NCBI GenBank assembly: GCA_037355855.1
Contig: CM074758.1
Location: forward strand, 965,001 to 1,029,000
From: Pseudo-nitzschia pungens
Taxonomy: Eukaryota; Bacillariophyta; Bacillariophyceae; Bacillariales; Bacillariaceae
Reading direction: 5' to 3'
DNA length: 64,000 nt
Positions 39,082 through 50,982 of the stretch are shown here, in pieces; position 1 is the stretch's first letter; the number at the start of each line of letters is the position of its first letter. A program made the translations under genes and the position numbers. The notes under the pieces are model-generated. The model did no database searches. It saw nothing but the letters and a program-made list of their open reading frames with translations, and was not told the DNA's origin.

Positions 39082-41361
39082 TCACATCGCATGGTAGGTC
39101 CAGCTGAGGTGCACCGTGCTCTCGCCCGAGCGGGAGAGTGGTGAATGTACCCCATAGTACGCATCCAAAAGAAAAAAGGTTGGTTCGCTTCGAATGGCGG
39201 ATGAATAGAAATATGTTACCCAGTTTCGATAAAGATTTCCCTCAAGAAGTCTCGCCACTGTGTTGATCGGATTTTGTGCAAGTGGAAATCGAAAGTAGCT
39301 CCCCCACCCAAGCTCCGAATACGTTCTTTGCATCAAAGTGTTCGATTCGGCTATCATCGCCTCGCGATCTATACTTGGCATTCTCGCGTAATCAATCAGG
39401 CACGTGCCTTGGACAACGGTGGGCCAGTTCATGGAATATCCATAGTGAATAGTTTTGCCATATACGCCACACTCAGATGCCATTTCGTGAAAATCGGTGA
39501 GATCGATGTAGTCCAAAAGGTTGGACCAACTGATAGTAGCTGGCCTTTTCAATGCGATCTCCTCGATTGCATCCTGAACCCTGCTGCATCGAAGCTCAAC
39601 CGTTATACGGTTCGAATCACGCCACGATACGAGCTTCCTAATACCGGCAAGCACGTACGTTTCTGCTGCCTCCATTATGGTCATACGCGAGTTTTGGTTT
39701 GCGATTTTCATCACCTCATCGAATGGCAAAGCTGAAAAGACAAACTCGTTGATTGGAGGCGGAGGTGTACCGTCCGGACAGTCAAAATAGATAATATTCC
39801 CACCAACTGGGTCGCGAACACCGAAATCGCCCGTGAGGTTATATTTTGCCACGGAGATGCGGTCTCGCTTGTTTTTCAATATCCCAATCGTTGCTCCTGC
39901 AACACTTTTGAATTCCTGAATTTTGGTGCGAGCCTCTTTCAGGGGAATGCTAGAAGCACGACGCCAGTGCTCAAGAATCAATTTGACTTCCGGTTGGAAC
40001 TTTTCCAGAGACGAAGACAGGAGAGAGGAAAGGGCTTCCTTCACTGCTTTCTCTGTTCCCTTGGACCAAGTGGTACTGAACCAAACCTGCATGATATACC
40101 GCTTGTACAGATCCTTTTCTTTGGTATTCGACATGGATGCCGCATGTTGGATGAGTTCCCAAATGAGAGAAGTCTTTGCGACCACGTACGCGCTCGAGTC
40201 AACTCCTATGAAACGCAATGGGGTGAATTCGCTCAGGTTGAAGTCGACTTTGGCTTCAAAGAGAATACCGAGATCCACGAACCCGACAGCAACGTGTGTT
40301 CTTCCTGGAAAAAGGGTCATTTTTCGGTAGGCCTGATTACTATAGCTATATCTCAAACAATTTGCATGTCCATGAAAAATTGAATATTGAAAAACATCAC
40401 CGGGTTCTGAAGGAGAAAAATACCAGTCTAATTTGAGAGGATGGGAAGTTCTCAATCGTTTCATCAAATCAGTCTTTTCTGGTTTGTAGTCGGGACTTTT
40501 GAAACCAACTTCGAACATGTGAGGAAGGGCGCATTCTTGCTCGTATGCTGTGCGCAGATATTTATCTGCCCAAGAGTGATTAGTGGCTTTGGGAAACCCA
40601 CCTCCGTCTCGAATCAATTCAAGGCGATAATCAGGCAACGGTTCGATTTTCCTACCAAATGCCCTGATTTGGTTCTCCTCGGTAAGGAACATATTCATCA
40701 TCATGCGCATCATTTGCAATTGATCGGCATCCATATACTCTTCTTCCGTACGTTCCTCCAAGTTCTTCATCTTTTGGTAATCTTTTTTGTGCTCTTGCGT
40801 AGTCTTGACAACGGGATGGAGGTTCACGGCTTTGATCCCCATTGGTTTTCTGATTCCTTTGACTCGGACTCCATAGCGATTCTCATTTGCTGGGTCCGAA
40901 GGAGAGACAATTATCCCCTGCTTTCCATTGAATTTCGATGTCTGGAGTCCGGTCAAGGTAACACGGTCACCCTTTTGAAAGACTCGATCCTTCGCCTCGG
41001 CATGTGGTGACTTTTCCGCTGCAGATGATGCCCCTTCTTGATCTCGCACGCTCTCATCGATAGTTAGGTTGGTAGCTTTGATCTTGACTGGCTTGTCCGA
41101 CCCATCCACCCAAACTCCGTATCGGCATTCGGTTTGGGAGGTATCATCGGGGAGACACACGATAGTCCCCTGCTTACCATTCATTTCTTCTGCCTTCAAT
41201 CCAGCGAGGGAAACGCGGTCTCCTCTGTTCAGCACCATATCACGAGTTTCCATTTTCAGAGTATTCAATAGCACAAAAAGAATTGTACTAAATGCATTTC
41301 GATTTCTTGCGAGCTTTGATCCGTTTGTCACTACAGCGGAACTTGCTGTTAGTAGCACCAC
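39082..41361 (-). CDS. DUF4470-like protein with two N-terminal SH3-like repeats
   Basis: A 759-aa single-exon protein. The first methionines precede a hydrophobic stretch; METRDMVLNRG (residue about 37) is an alternative start. Residues about 43-100 and 127-185 are two copies of the same module: GDRVSLAGLKAEEMNGKQGT...RYGVWVDG, and GDRVTLTGLQTSKFNGKQGI...RYGVRVKG. Such SH3-like (KOW-type) modules are frequent in diatom proteins. The rest resembles the DUF4470 group found with MYND-finger and DNAAF3-like proteins: WYFSPSEPGDVFQYSIFHG, LFEAKVDFNLSEFTPLRFIGVDSS, VAKTSLIWELIQHA, IMQVWFSTTWSKGTEKAVKEAL. It has no zinc finger. The cellular role is not known. Lower GC than the HisIE or DPH2 genes. 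Confidence 0.75.
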   Translation of the reverse strand: MVLLTASSAVVTNGSKLARNRNAFSTILFVLLNTLKMETRDMVLNRGDRVSLAGLKAEEMNGKQGTIVCLPDDTSQTECRYGVWVDGSDKPVKIKATNLTIDESVRDQEGASSAAEKSPHAEAKDRVFQKGDRVTLTGLQTSKFNGKQGIIVSPSDPANENRYGVRVKGIRKPMGIKAVNLHPVVKTTQEHKKDYQKMKNLEERTEEEYMDADQLQMMRMMMNMFLTEENQIRAFGRKIEPLPDYRLELIRDGGGFPKATNHSWADKYLRTAYEQECALPHMFEVGFKSPDYKPEKTDLMKRLRTSHPLKLDWYFSPSEPGDVFQYSIFHGHANCLRYSYSNQAYRKMTLFPGRTHVAVGFVDLGILFEAKVDFNLSEFTPLRFIGVDSSAYVVAKTSLIWELIQHAASMSNTKEKDLYKRYIMQVWFSTTWSKGTEKAVKEALSSLLSSSLEKFQPEVKLILEHWRRASSIPLKEARTKIQEFKSVAGATIGILKNKRDRISVAKYNLTGDFGVRDPVGGNIIYFDCPDGTPPPPINEFVFSALPFDEVMKIANQNSRMTIMEAAETYVLAGIRKLVSWRDSNRITVELRCSRVQDAIEEIALKRPATISWSNLLDYIDLTDFHEMASECGVYGKTIHYGYSMNWPTVVQGTCLIDYARMPSIDREAMIAESNTLMQRTYSELGWGSYFRFPLAQNPINTVARLLEGNLYRNWVTYFYSSAIRSEPTFFLLDAYYGVHSPLSRSGESTVHLSWTYHAM

Positions 41362-44300
41362 CCACGATATCTTCCGATGCCAGATTTCCTTTTATATTTT
41401 TGTCAGTTATGCTGATTGGTGGGAATGAAAATTTCAAGGATCTACAAGATGATTCAGGTTTTGGAGAAGTATTCGGTAATTGGTGGAACGAAAATTTCAG
41501 AGATACGATACACTCTCTACGGTATTGACTCTGCCAATACTGACAAGAAACATACAGCAGGCCAGGGCAAAAGGATCTTTTCGCTTTCCACTAGTCTATC
41601 ATAGCACTGGTAGTATACTACTACAAGTACAAGTAGTACCTAAACAAACGGCAGCACAAGGAAGTCATCAGAACATTAGTGACTACATTGAAGTTATGAT
41701 GTAGTTCAGACAAAGGAAAGTTGCTAGCGTCTTCACAGCAGTTGAAAATTTTTACGTTCTTACTCTATAATCACCGGTAGTCCCCGTGATTCATACTAGT
41801 ATTCCTGTACTGAGCCACTGGGTCCGTTCCCGGAAACTGATACTCGCAGACTCCGGTGGTCAAAACCATGGTAACAGGTCAATTGGATGGATCATCACAG
41901 AATTCATCGGTACATACATGCTGTCTGCCAGCAGAGTTCGGAGTACCCTTGATAATTCAAATGTACCGTAGTTTATCATCATCATCAGAGGCCCAGCCAA
42001 TACCAAAAAAAAGGGGGGAAATGGACAGCTTGCTTCGCAATCAAGGACCTTTTGCCCATACGGTTGCTAACCCTAGGACCTTTTGCCCTGTCAGTTACTA
42101 TTACCTGCCACTGGCAAGAAAGAAATATTAGCCTATTTTGTCTTGTTTCACTTCGGTTGATGCGCCAGATATGTCCCCGGGATGGAGATGACAGTGACAT
42201 CGATTCGGCTGTTTCTGGATGTCGGAATCGATTCAGCTGTTCATCGTTTGTTCAGGTCTTTTGTTAGATTCATGTTCTCATTGGAAAAAGTCCATGGGTA
42301 AGCGGGCGTTCCCGGAACAGTAGTACTGTTCCGATCGTTGTTCTTCATGGGATCGCTTATCATCGTGGGTAAGATATCCGAATTACGCTGCTGCTATTGT
42401 TGGAACAGCAGTTCTTGATTAGTAGATGAAAGATTTGGATCACGTGCTGTTCCTACGGTACAGAAGGAGTCTTGCCTATAAAAATATTCGGTGGTCTTCA
42501 GCAGTAGCAAGTGGTCCGCGGAATGGCAGTTCTTAATCGTGGCATCGAAATCAATGGCGGTTGGGAGCACAGTGGGCGTCACAGTGAAATTATGTACTGT
42601 GTCCACTCGCTTTTGCGTTCAATACTGGTCATTGGTTTGAGGATTGAATAGTCCCCGATTGAAGATCACGAAGATCGTACGCTCGATCGATTGTTCCTTG
42701 GCATTGGCGACGTTCGAAGCGTACGGAATACTGCTCGGTCGATGGTTTCCTGGCATTAGAAAGTTCCGAAGCGTTCGAAATCCTATTTCGTTGGTCTCTT
42801 CGAGCTGTCCTGTATCAACATCGATGCTTAGTGCTTTGGTCGTAAATAATTCGGTTGCTTTGCACAACAGTTTTTATGCTTCAATCCACTTGCAGCAAGT
42901 GGAAGTTCCACGGTACGAGTCGATCTGGAAATCACAGACTCCATATGGTTATGATCCCTGTCTGTGCTGTATACTGGATGCAATGTTGATACGGTTGCGC
43001 TCATAAGACACACGTTGTAATCGTACCACAGTTTTTGTGAGTACATGTACTCGCATCAGATGGGCTTCCCGCAGTACGGGTTCATCAGATGCTCGAATCC
43101 GATGGGCGTCTCGTAGTATGGGTCCACGAGATGGCATGCGACAACGGCGTTCTATTCGGTTCGTAATAGTTCACCTTTTTTATAATCGCAGCAGCAGATA
43201 CAGTTCAATCCACAGGCAGCAGACGGGTGTCCTACGATAATTACACAACACACTCCTATACAAAGGGATGGGTTCATACGTCGGTCGGCATTCGCACACT
43301 TTGTGTGACTCGTTCTTGCTGCTGCTAATTGGATTGCACATCGCAAGTTCTTATCAGGGAATTTTCGGAACAGTTGCAATGCGGGTCCCCGAAATCGTTG
43401 CATCGTTGCTCGTCCCGTGTTGCGATTGCTCGCAATGGATCAACAGGGATGTTCGTGCTAGGCAACATCGTGACAGTATCGGACGAGTCCCTGTACTCCG
43501 ATCATCCTGCGCTTGTCTCTTGCGATTGAACGCATTCTGCAGCTCGCGGGCGGTTCGATTGCTGCTCGCACTCTACCGGTAGAACGTACGTACCGTACTG
43601 GTACTCGCAAAACGCAACGTCGGTGTCGCGTCTCGAAGCATTCGTCGTGGACACAGGAATCATCCAATCTCTCGTCTCGAAACATTCGGCGTGAAGGAAG
43701 GAATGGTCCAATCTGTCCCCGCTGTCAGAAGCGGTGAATGCTTCCATTCTTTCTCGGAACATTGGAAAACTTTGGTCTCGGCGTTTCTCTTGGGGGTGAA
43801 CGAGCCTTCTCACTAACTTTGTTGTCAGTTTCTGTCAAAAGCGCTCGCTGTTCCGGTCTGTAGAGCAACTGCTGGCTTACGATACGAAAGCGTATTCCGT
43901 GTACGTAGTTCTATTAGTCTTGCTCGTGGCAATCCAGCGGCACGTGCTCGTAACGTGCTGTTCGAGGTGATCATCTACTCGCAATACTTGACCGCGTGCA
44001 ATGCTGTTCTTTGTTCTTCGTTTCTTTGGATTGATTCGTACCCCGGCACTAGCCACAGTCGTAACCTCGGAGATGCTGCTGGGAAGCCACAATGCTTCTG
44101 TTTGCTCGATAGCCTAGCCTCGGGGTTGTCTTTTGACGCTGATGCCGATGCTGGGTCCCTTTCACTCGAACTAGAAGACGCGAAAGTAGTGGTCCCTGTC
44201 ATTGGAGCACAGTTGCCTCGTACGACAGTTCCCGTGCTGCAATCCACCAGCAACAGATGGGCGCCCTGGAGTACAGGTTCATCAGATGATGGCATGTGAA

Positions 44301-45532
44301 AATGGCACGCATCCTATCGTTGCTGATGTAGGGGACGTTCGTAGCATTGTTGCGGTGCGGTGCATATCCGCGACAGGGAACGGTCGAGTCCCTGTCATTG
44401 GAGCACAGTTCTTTGTCGTTGGATTTCTTCGCGATACGGAAGGGCTTGCTGTTGTTCAATCGTAGTCATTGTCTCGTTCAAGGCGAAGCATGCATAGTGA
44501 AGACGTGGATCTCCTTGTACGCAAATCCGTAAAATTCGTGGATCTCGAGGTCTATCCCGTCACGCGCCAAGCTTCTCGTTGCCATTCAATCAATTGCTAC
44601 GGTATATGCAATCCACAAGCACGTTGTCAACAAACACGAATTCATCATTCTTGGATAGGATCTCCCAATCAGTCGCGTCAGTCTTCAACAGGCCCATCAG
44701 ATGCTCGTTCTCACCAGATACAAGCGGGTGGCGAGCCTTACCGGTACTGCAGCGCCGAGAACCATCTTGTACGGTACGTCGCTTGGTACCGCTAGATGTC
44801 GGCACGCTCCTCACATAGTACAGCAGCAGTTTTCAAGGTGGTTGCTCCCTCTGATTGCCTCCTGTATTCCGGCCTGTGTTTGTAGCACAAAATCATACTT
44901 CTAATAGGACCTATATCTTTAGTGGGCTTGGTCGTCGGATATACCCATGGGTCATTTTATGTCGGGCATATATCTATCGTATGCACTAGCTCAAATGGGG
45001 TCCTTCATATTGAGGACGGATCACCGGATTCAGTTCTTTGCCAAACATGTACGTACTCGTAATCTTACCAAGTAATCTTATCATGGCTGCAACAAGCTCT
45101 CCGTAGAAAGCCCAACGACAGTCTCTTTGGGGATCTCTTCTGGGCAGAATTTTGCATACCGTTACTGAGTGAGTCGTCCGTCCGTCAATCCAAAGGGTAG
45201 TTCCTCATGATGTTCTGATCGCCCGTCAATCATCATCGGTCCTGTTTCATGTTTCATGTTTCATGTTCCCTTCCTAAATTTCACCTCGGTCGACGTCAAA
45301 GTTTTTCTTTTCCATGCTTCCAATGGACCCATCTTTTTGATATTTGTCCATACCGATAGTTGCAGTTGCAATCGACCGCTTGACAACCACGAGGGGGCAT
45401 CGAATGAACGAAAACGAGGAAAATAATCCATAATAGAGATCGGCACACTCCACTCAGAGCGTGAATTATAACTAACACACTTACAGTATAGATTATCTAT
45501 TCGCAAGAAGACACAAAGGGTCGATCAACAAA
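41362..45532. repeat. 4-kb gene-poor region of decayed dispersed repeats
   Basis: No supported gene. Short diverged repeats recur: GTCCCTGTCATTGGAGCACAG at 44190 and 44389; (G/C)ATCAGATGCTCG at 43068 and 44694, with a related CATCAGATGATGGC at 44280; GATGGGCGTCTCGTAGTA/GATGGGCGCCCTGGAGTA at 43100 and 44257; CGTCTCGAAGCATTCGTCGTG at 43628, related to CGTCTCGAAACATTCGGCGTG near 43675. TCATGTTTCATGTTTCATG lies at 45248-45268. The pieces look like an old, shuffled repeat family. Confidence 0.5.
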
Positions 45533-47577
45533 ATGAGTTCTGCTCGAGGACCGCCGCAATTGATGTTCGACGATGGCTCTCGCGTCATGATGGAGGACGG
45601 TGAAAATGCAGTCATGGACCACAACGAATCCGTCGACCAATCCGTTCCCATTCACCGTGGTTCCATTCCCTTGCACGTTTACTACGAAATCGATCGCATG
45701 AGCCAAGAGGTAATCGAGCTTCTCGTCCCATCGGATCGGCACCAAGAGGAGGAGACATCGGACGCGGCTACCGGTGGGATCTTGAGGGTTGCTCTTCAGT
45801 TTCCGGACGAACTCCTTCAAGACAGCCCGGAAGTGTGCTGGTTGTTGGAAGACAAGATCAGAGAGGACCTGGAAGAATGCTCCGGAGGATCGAACACTAC
45901 GCCTTTTTGTTTCGTTCTGGGGGATACTACCGTCAATTCCTGTTGTCCCGATGAGGTAGCTGCGTTGCATCTCAACGCGGATGTTTTGGTGCATTATGGC
46001 CACGCGTGTTTGTCGCCGACGGGAACTCTGCCGGTACTGTATTCGTTTGGAAAGTCGGAGTTTGACGATCTCGATGGTGCCGTTGCGCAATTGGAAGCCG
46101 CTCGAACCGAGCGCGGAAAAGACGGTAACAGCAGCAGCAGCAACAACAAATTTCTTGTGCTATATCAAGTGAGCTATCACCACGCGATGAAAGCTCTGCA
46201 GGAGCAATGGATGAGCCAAGACGGTGGCAATACTCTGCAGGTCGTCACTGCCGAAATTCCCGCTCTTTCACAGAAACAAAACCAGCGCCCAAAGACGAGT
46301 AGGTCAACAGCGTTATCTACAAAAGCCACGGGCTGCTGCCAATCCGACGATTCTACCACTGATAATGATGGAACTGGTGAGTGTTGCGGAAATAGCTCCG
46401 GGTTGCCAGCGAACGATGGCCTCGGGCTTTCGTCGTCGTGTTGTAAAACGGACGAAAAAGAGACCAGGCTGTCTTTCTCCGACATCCTCTCAAACAAAGG
46501 CTCCCCAAGCCAGCGTTGATAGCGAGAGCGAGAGCGATACTCCGGATGCTGAATCAACCGACAACAATTCACCAAGACAAACGTCGTCGTCCCTTGGTAG
46601 TTGGCGGCCTCGAATTGCCAGCCGACCAGATTTCGTCGTGGGACGATCTGTCCGACTACACGGTTGTCTTCATTATGGGGAATCCCGAGAGCGACGCAGA
46701 CAAGTACAGCACCGACGACAATACCACACCGCAACAACGACACTATGCCAATAGCATGTTGTGCTTTTTGTCGCTACCCCATGGCGAACCCCGAGGAGGG
46801 TACTGGATTTATTCCCCCAAGAGCAAAACGTTGAGGACCAATGTTTCTCCACCACCTGCCGTCCGACGCCTGTTGAAACGCCGATTCTTCTTGACCCAAA
46901 AGGCACGCGATGCCAATGTCTTTGGAATTTTGGTCTCCAACCTGTCCCAACAACACCTGGTGGATGTCGTCAAATCCCTCCAGCGCATACTCCAAGACGC
47001 CGATCGCACGGCCTATTCGTTTGCGGTGGGAAAAATCAATCCGGCCAAGCTGGCCAATTTTGCCGAGATCGAAACGTTTGTGATGGTGGCTTGCCGAGAA
47101 CACTCCTTGCTGGACATGGAACGCGAATATCCAATCCCGGTCATCACGCCCATGGAACTGGAAATAGCCCTGGAAAACTTGCAGTGGGGCATGCAAGCCT
47201 ACAGCTTGGATTGCCAGGACGTTATGCTGCGGCTGGAAGAAGAACGCCGTGAGAAGCTCGGGGCTCTCGGTGGAGGCAGCAACGACAACACCGAAGAAAA
47301 TAGCAACGACGATGATGATGATATCAACGATGACTCGGATGCTCCCTACTTCTCGATGATCACGGGTCGATACGAATCTCGCAAATCAAAGACGTCCTCG
47401 AATGATCTCGATCTAAAGGCTTTGCCTGGACAGGGCCAGGTCACGGAATACAAGAGTGAGGCTGCCAACTTTTTGAAACAGAGAGAGTACCAAGGCTTGG
47501 AAAGCAAGGTGGGGCAAACCGAAGCCAAGGCTGCAGTCTTGGGAATGAGGGGAATTGCTTCGGATTACAACAAATGA
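45533..47577 (+). CDS. DPH2: Diphthamide biosynthesis protein 2 (DPH2), probable 86-nt intron
   Basis: DPH2 partners DPH1 in the radical-SAM-type complex that starts diphthamide formation on elongation factor 2, in the cytosol. Conserved blocks are RVALQFPDELLQDS, DTTVNSCCPDEVAA and LVHYGHACLSP (the first and second cluster-region cysteines), YTVVFIMGNPES, VFGILVSNLSQQHL, YSFAVGKINPAKLANF and FVMVACREHSLLD (third cysteine) then PVITPMELEIAL. The protein occupies two frames. An intron 46515-46600 (GTTGAT...TTGGTAG) joins exon 1 (to 46514) with exon 2 (from 46601), giving SPSQ-LGGLELPADQ in frame. The donor is weak, however, and the supposed intron encodes Ser/Glu/Asp-rich text in the third frame, so two compensating indels are an alternative. 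A Cys/Ser-rich linker (GCCQSDDSTTDNDGTGECC) precedes it. The acidic C-terminal insert is disordered. Confidence 0.87.
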
Positions 47578-47894
47578 TGCTACACGTGCGCCGACCTTGA
47601 CGACTTTGCGACTACTCTGTAGTAATTTACGGGGGCAAGCTCTATTGGAAATGGCTAATGAATTTAAAAGAATTACCCTTGTTTTGATGAAGAGTCTTGC
47701 CTACCACAACTCGTACACGCAGTTCGAGTAAAATACTACAGAATCAAAACGATGCATGGATATTCAGTTAACACCCCTATTATCACTGATCAATAGAGAC
47801 ACCAGAAACGATGCAAGTCTTGGCTTGCTCTACGATCCATCATGGCGTATCTGCAATATTTACACGATCTTGCCCCGGGGTAGTACTCTTTCTA
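47578..47894. other. Convergent intergenic region DPH2/NDUFAF3-like
   Basis: 317 bp, AT-rich, presumably two 3' UTRs. Nothing else seen. Confidence 0.45.
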
Positions 47895-48560
47895 TTAGTC
47901 TTCGTCCGGTGGCAGAATAAATGCCGCCGCCACTCTTCGGTCTTCGCCGTTCAACACATTGAAGGTTCCCATCGCGTTCGACACATCCAACGCCTCCACC
48001 ACCAACCCAGGAGCACTTTTTCGCAATTCGTCGCGGATTGATTTTGTTAGCTCTTGGGGAAGTGGCTCGCTGCTTCCCAGAAACAGGTATTCCAGCTTCG
48101 GCCGATGCAAAAGAATGGGAGCAAGCGATTCCACCGTCAGATCCTTCGGGTCCCGAACCTTCCACAGAAAGCACGCACTCGGCAGGGCAATAATGGATCC
48201 CGCACAATGCACGATTCCTCCCGTCTGCTGCAGGCTTTCGTCGGTCGGGTCCTTGTTTTTGATCATGTTGAGGACGTCAAAACCGCTCGGGGAATGGCCC
48301 TTTAGGATGATTTTGGGGACACCGTCGTTGTGGGCCAGTGAATCGTTCAAGAGGTCCGTGCCGTGCCCTTCCCAGCTACTCATGAATCGGCTGCACCGTT
48401 GCTGTTGCCATTGCTGTTGCCGTTGAAAGAAACGGATAGTTGAAGACGTTGATAAGCTCCTTTGTGTCACAACCTGCCGACACCGTGAGAGAAGACGGCG
48501 ACTGTAGTTCATGCTGTTTCTTCTGCTGCTGCCTGCCAATGGGCTAATGCTCTGTGACAA
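47895..48560 (-). CDS. NDUFAF3-like mitochondrial complex I assembly factor (Mth938 domain)
   Basis: NDUFAF3 works with NDUFAF4 in early assembly of respiratory complex I. The 221-aa frame has a basic, Ser/Arg-rich N terminus; starting at Met17 (48512, MNYSRRLLSRCRQVVTQRSL) gives a classic mitochondrial presequence. A Gln-rich bridge follows. The Mth938/DUF498 domain then runs from VPKIILKGHSPSGFDVLNMIKN through GSIIALPSACFLWKVRDPKDLT, VESLAPILLHRPKLEYLFLGSS and LVVEALDVSNAMGTFNVLNGEDRRVAAAFIL. The last segment is the most conserved signature of the family. It is a single exon, convergent with DPH2. Confidence 0.87.
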   Translation of the reverse strand: MSQSISPLAGSSRRNSMNYSRRLLSRCRQVVTQRSLSTSSTIRFFQRQQQWQQQRCSRFMSSWEGHGTDLLNDSLAHNDGVPKIILKGHSPSGFDVLNMIKNKDPTDESLQQTGGIVHCAGSIIALPSACFLWKVRDPKDLTVESLAPILLHRPKLEYLFLGSSEPLPQELTKSIRDELRKSAPGLVVEALDVSNAMGTFNVLNGEDRRVAAAFILPPDED

Positions 48561-50982
48561 TCAGTGAGGATGATATTCAGCTCTTGGGGTATGCCGTTTT
48601 GAGGTCGAGAGGAAAAACAGAGTAGTGCCTTCTGTGGAAACTCACAGTTCAATCTTGCAAGCAAAGAAGAAACCGGGTACAACATACGATACGGAGATGT
48701 GAAATGTCCTACGAAAAGAAGAGACCGGTATGATCGGTGATGATTGACGATGTGTTGTTCCGGGTTTCGGTTCGTCGAGTACCGTACTTGTACCGTTCAA
48801 GCGGGGATACGTACCAGGTAGGGTATTGTTACGAGGTATGTACCGGTAAGGTTACGAGTACAGGTTCACCAAATGATGATGATCGATCATGATAGATCAG
48901 CGCTCTGATCGGGGGGATCGGTCTGTCTGTAGTTCGTAGGGACGTAGTTAGCTCCTGGGGGTTTGAACCTAACACGAGTTCAAAGTGCATGATTTTCGTA
49001 GAGAGACCTGCTAATTACCGCCGGCAGGAAAAATCATTTCTGAACTCGCTACCGGTAGGTATGTGAACCAGGAAGCACCAGTAGAATACTTCATTGATAC
49101 TAGTACTTAACCTAACCTTACGCATTCACGTATTATTTTTTTCTGATAACAGCACTAGTACGTGTAGCACTTGTGCCCGTAACGTTGCGATCGCTACACA
49201 GGGACCAACCATCAATCACTTCTCAAGCATCCTCCATGGCATATCGTAAGGTTACCGTAGGCTCCCTGTGAACATCTTTATGATGTTCTCAGGTTAAGTA
49301 ATAGAAGTAATCGTAAAAAAAATTCGAAGTAGGTGTACTCGTAACGATTGAATGAATTTTGATTCGGTCAAAGAATTATGCCCAGTCACAGATGACGTAA
49401 TCTCAACAAGAAAAGCGCAAAACGGTTTCGATGTCTTACGTACTTCAGCTTCACAAAAAGGAAAACAACCGCAGCTGTTGTTGTAGCGGTGGCAGCGTAA
49501 GCGCGGTACATCATTCATGCTGAGAACAATGATGAACATGATCATGATCATTACTATCAACGGCTAATAGTATAACCGTTTCAATAATGAAAAACAGGAA
49601 AATCAGTGACGTTTCAAGAAGGTTGAAGCAACACCGGATCGTCTGTATTTTCTGTCGTCAAGATCTATCGAAACTGAATTCTGGTATCGAAACCCTCCAT
49701 GCAACTTTTCGATCTGAAATTCAGTACAGTAACCAATGAGATATTGAATGCGATCTGGGTAAGAGAAAGAGAAACCGGTGGTAAAAATACTGCAATGTAT
49801 CGAAGCATCGAACCTGTGCATACCATCGACATGAACTTGGTGATCTCGTTCCTCCGAAATATTTGCAGTCTAAACTCAATCAGCAGCGATACCAAGAACA
49901 TTGAAACGAAATATTTTGCGCTCCCAAGAAGGACAACAAGAAAAGCTTGTCACTTGCGAGGTCGGAAAGAATTTCTGAGAACTAATGGATTAGACAACGA
50001 CATGTTTATTTTGAATATATCTGTCTCGCGGGCTGATTGCGTTAGGGTAGGTGCTTCCATATTTTTTCCCTTCTTGACAATATTTTCAGCAGTGAGAGTT
50101 TGTCGAGGAAAATCCGATGTGTTATGGTTCGAAAGTCAAATTACTCTCGGCTATGATTTCAAATTTCAACACCTGTTCTCTGAATGGTGTCGGATGCAGA
50201 AACATAGGAAAGGAAGGAGCACATTTTGCGTATGAGTTGAATTCTTCATGTCCCGATTCTTGGGGATAGAGGATGCCAAAAAACGAGGGCTCAGTGAACT
50301 AGAGTCTAAGTAGTTCTAAAATGATATTTCCCAGAGGGATGGAATAGACATGTTTCTACTTTAACGTTCTTGGCAACTGAATTGTCTTTCTTTCTTCCGA
50401 ATTTAATATTATTTTTCGTTGTTGTTGAAGTCAACGCCGTTCAGACACCGGTACACCGTAGATTTGATCATGGCAATAATTGAGTCGTAGTTTGAGATGT
50501 TTCTACCTTCCGTTTGATAACCTTTCAAACCATTTTTCTGGTCGTAAAAATAATAGCCCCGATTCGGAAATCCATAGATACCGGATTTTCAATTTTGACA
50601 CGATCGACACTCCGAAGAATTTGCCGAATCACCACTAAAAATATTTCTGAATGCATACTTCTTGAATCTACAACAATTCGACTAATATAGACTTTTTACG
50701 ATATGTACTTTCACCGTCAGCGGGCTTCTCTTTCTATTACGATTGAGCTGACTCCCGGGTTGGTTCGTCTTCGCTTTCTGATCTTCACTGGCAAGCCATA
50801 TTTTTCCATCGTTCGGAAGATATGTAGAAATCTAGAGCAACGAGCAAACTATTGTCAGAAAGAAATCGCAAAATGGAAAGTGGACGCCAATATCTTTGTT
50901 CTCACAAAACTAAATTTGATCAACTTCAAATCCCAACACTAAAACAACCAACAGTATCAACAAAAAAATCAACGCAGAAACC
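48561..50982. other. Intergenic upstream of the silacidin-like gene
   Basis: About 2.4 kb without a supported gene. Motif copies lie at 48843 (ACCGGTAAGGTTACGAG), 49108 and 49244 (CGTAAGGTTACCGT). GATGATGATCGATCATGATAGATC is at 48876-48898. A 178-codon plus frame (49699-50235) lacks family features and codon bias. Confidence 0.45.

Noticed and set aside
48940..48985. Possible tRNA-like text (TAGTTAGCTCCTGGGGGTTTG)
   Set aside because: No acceptor or anticodon stem can be built around it.
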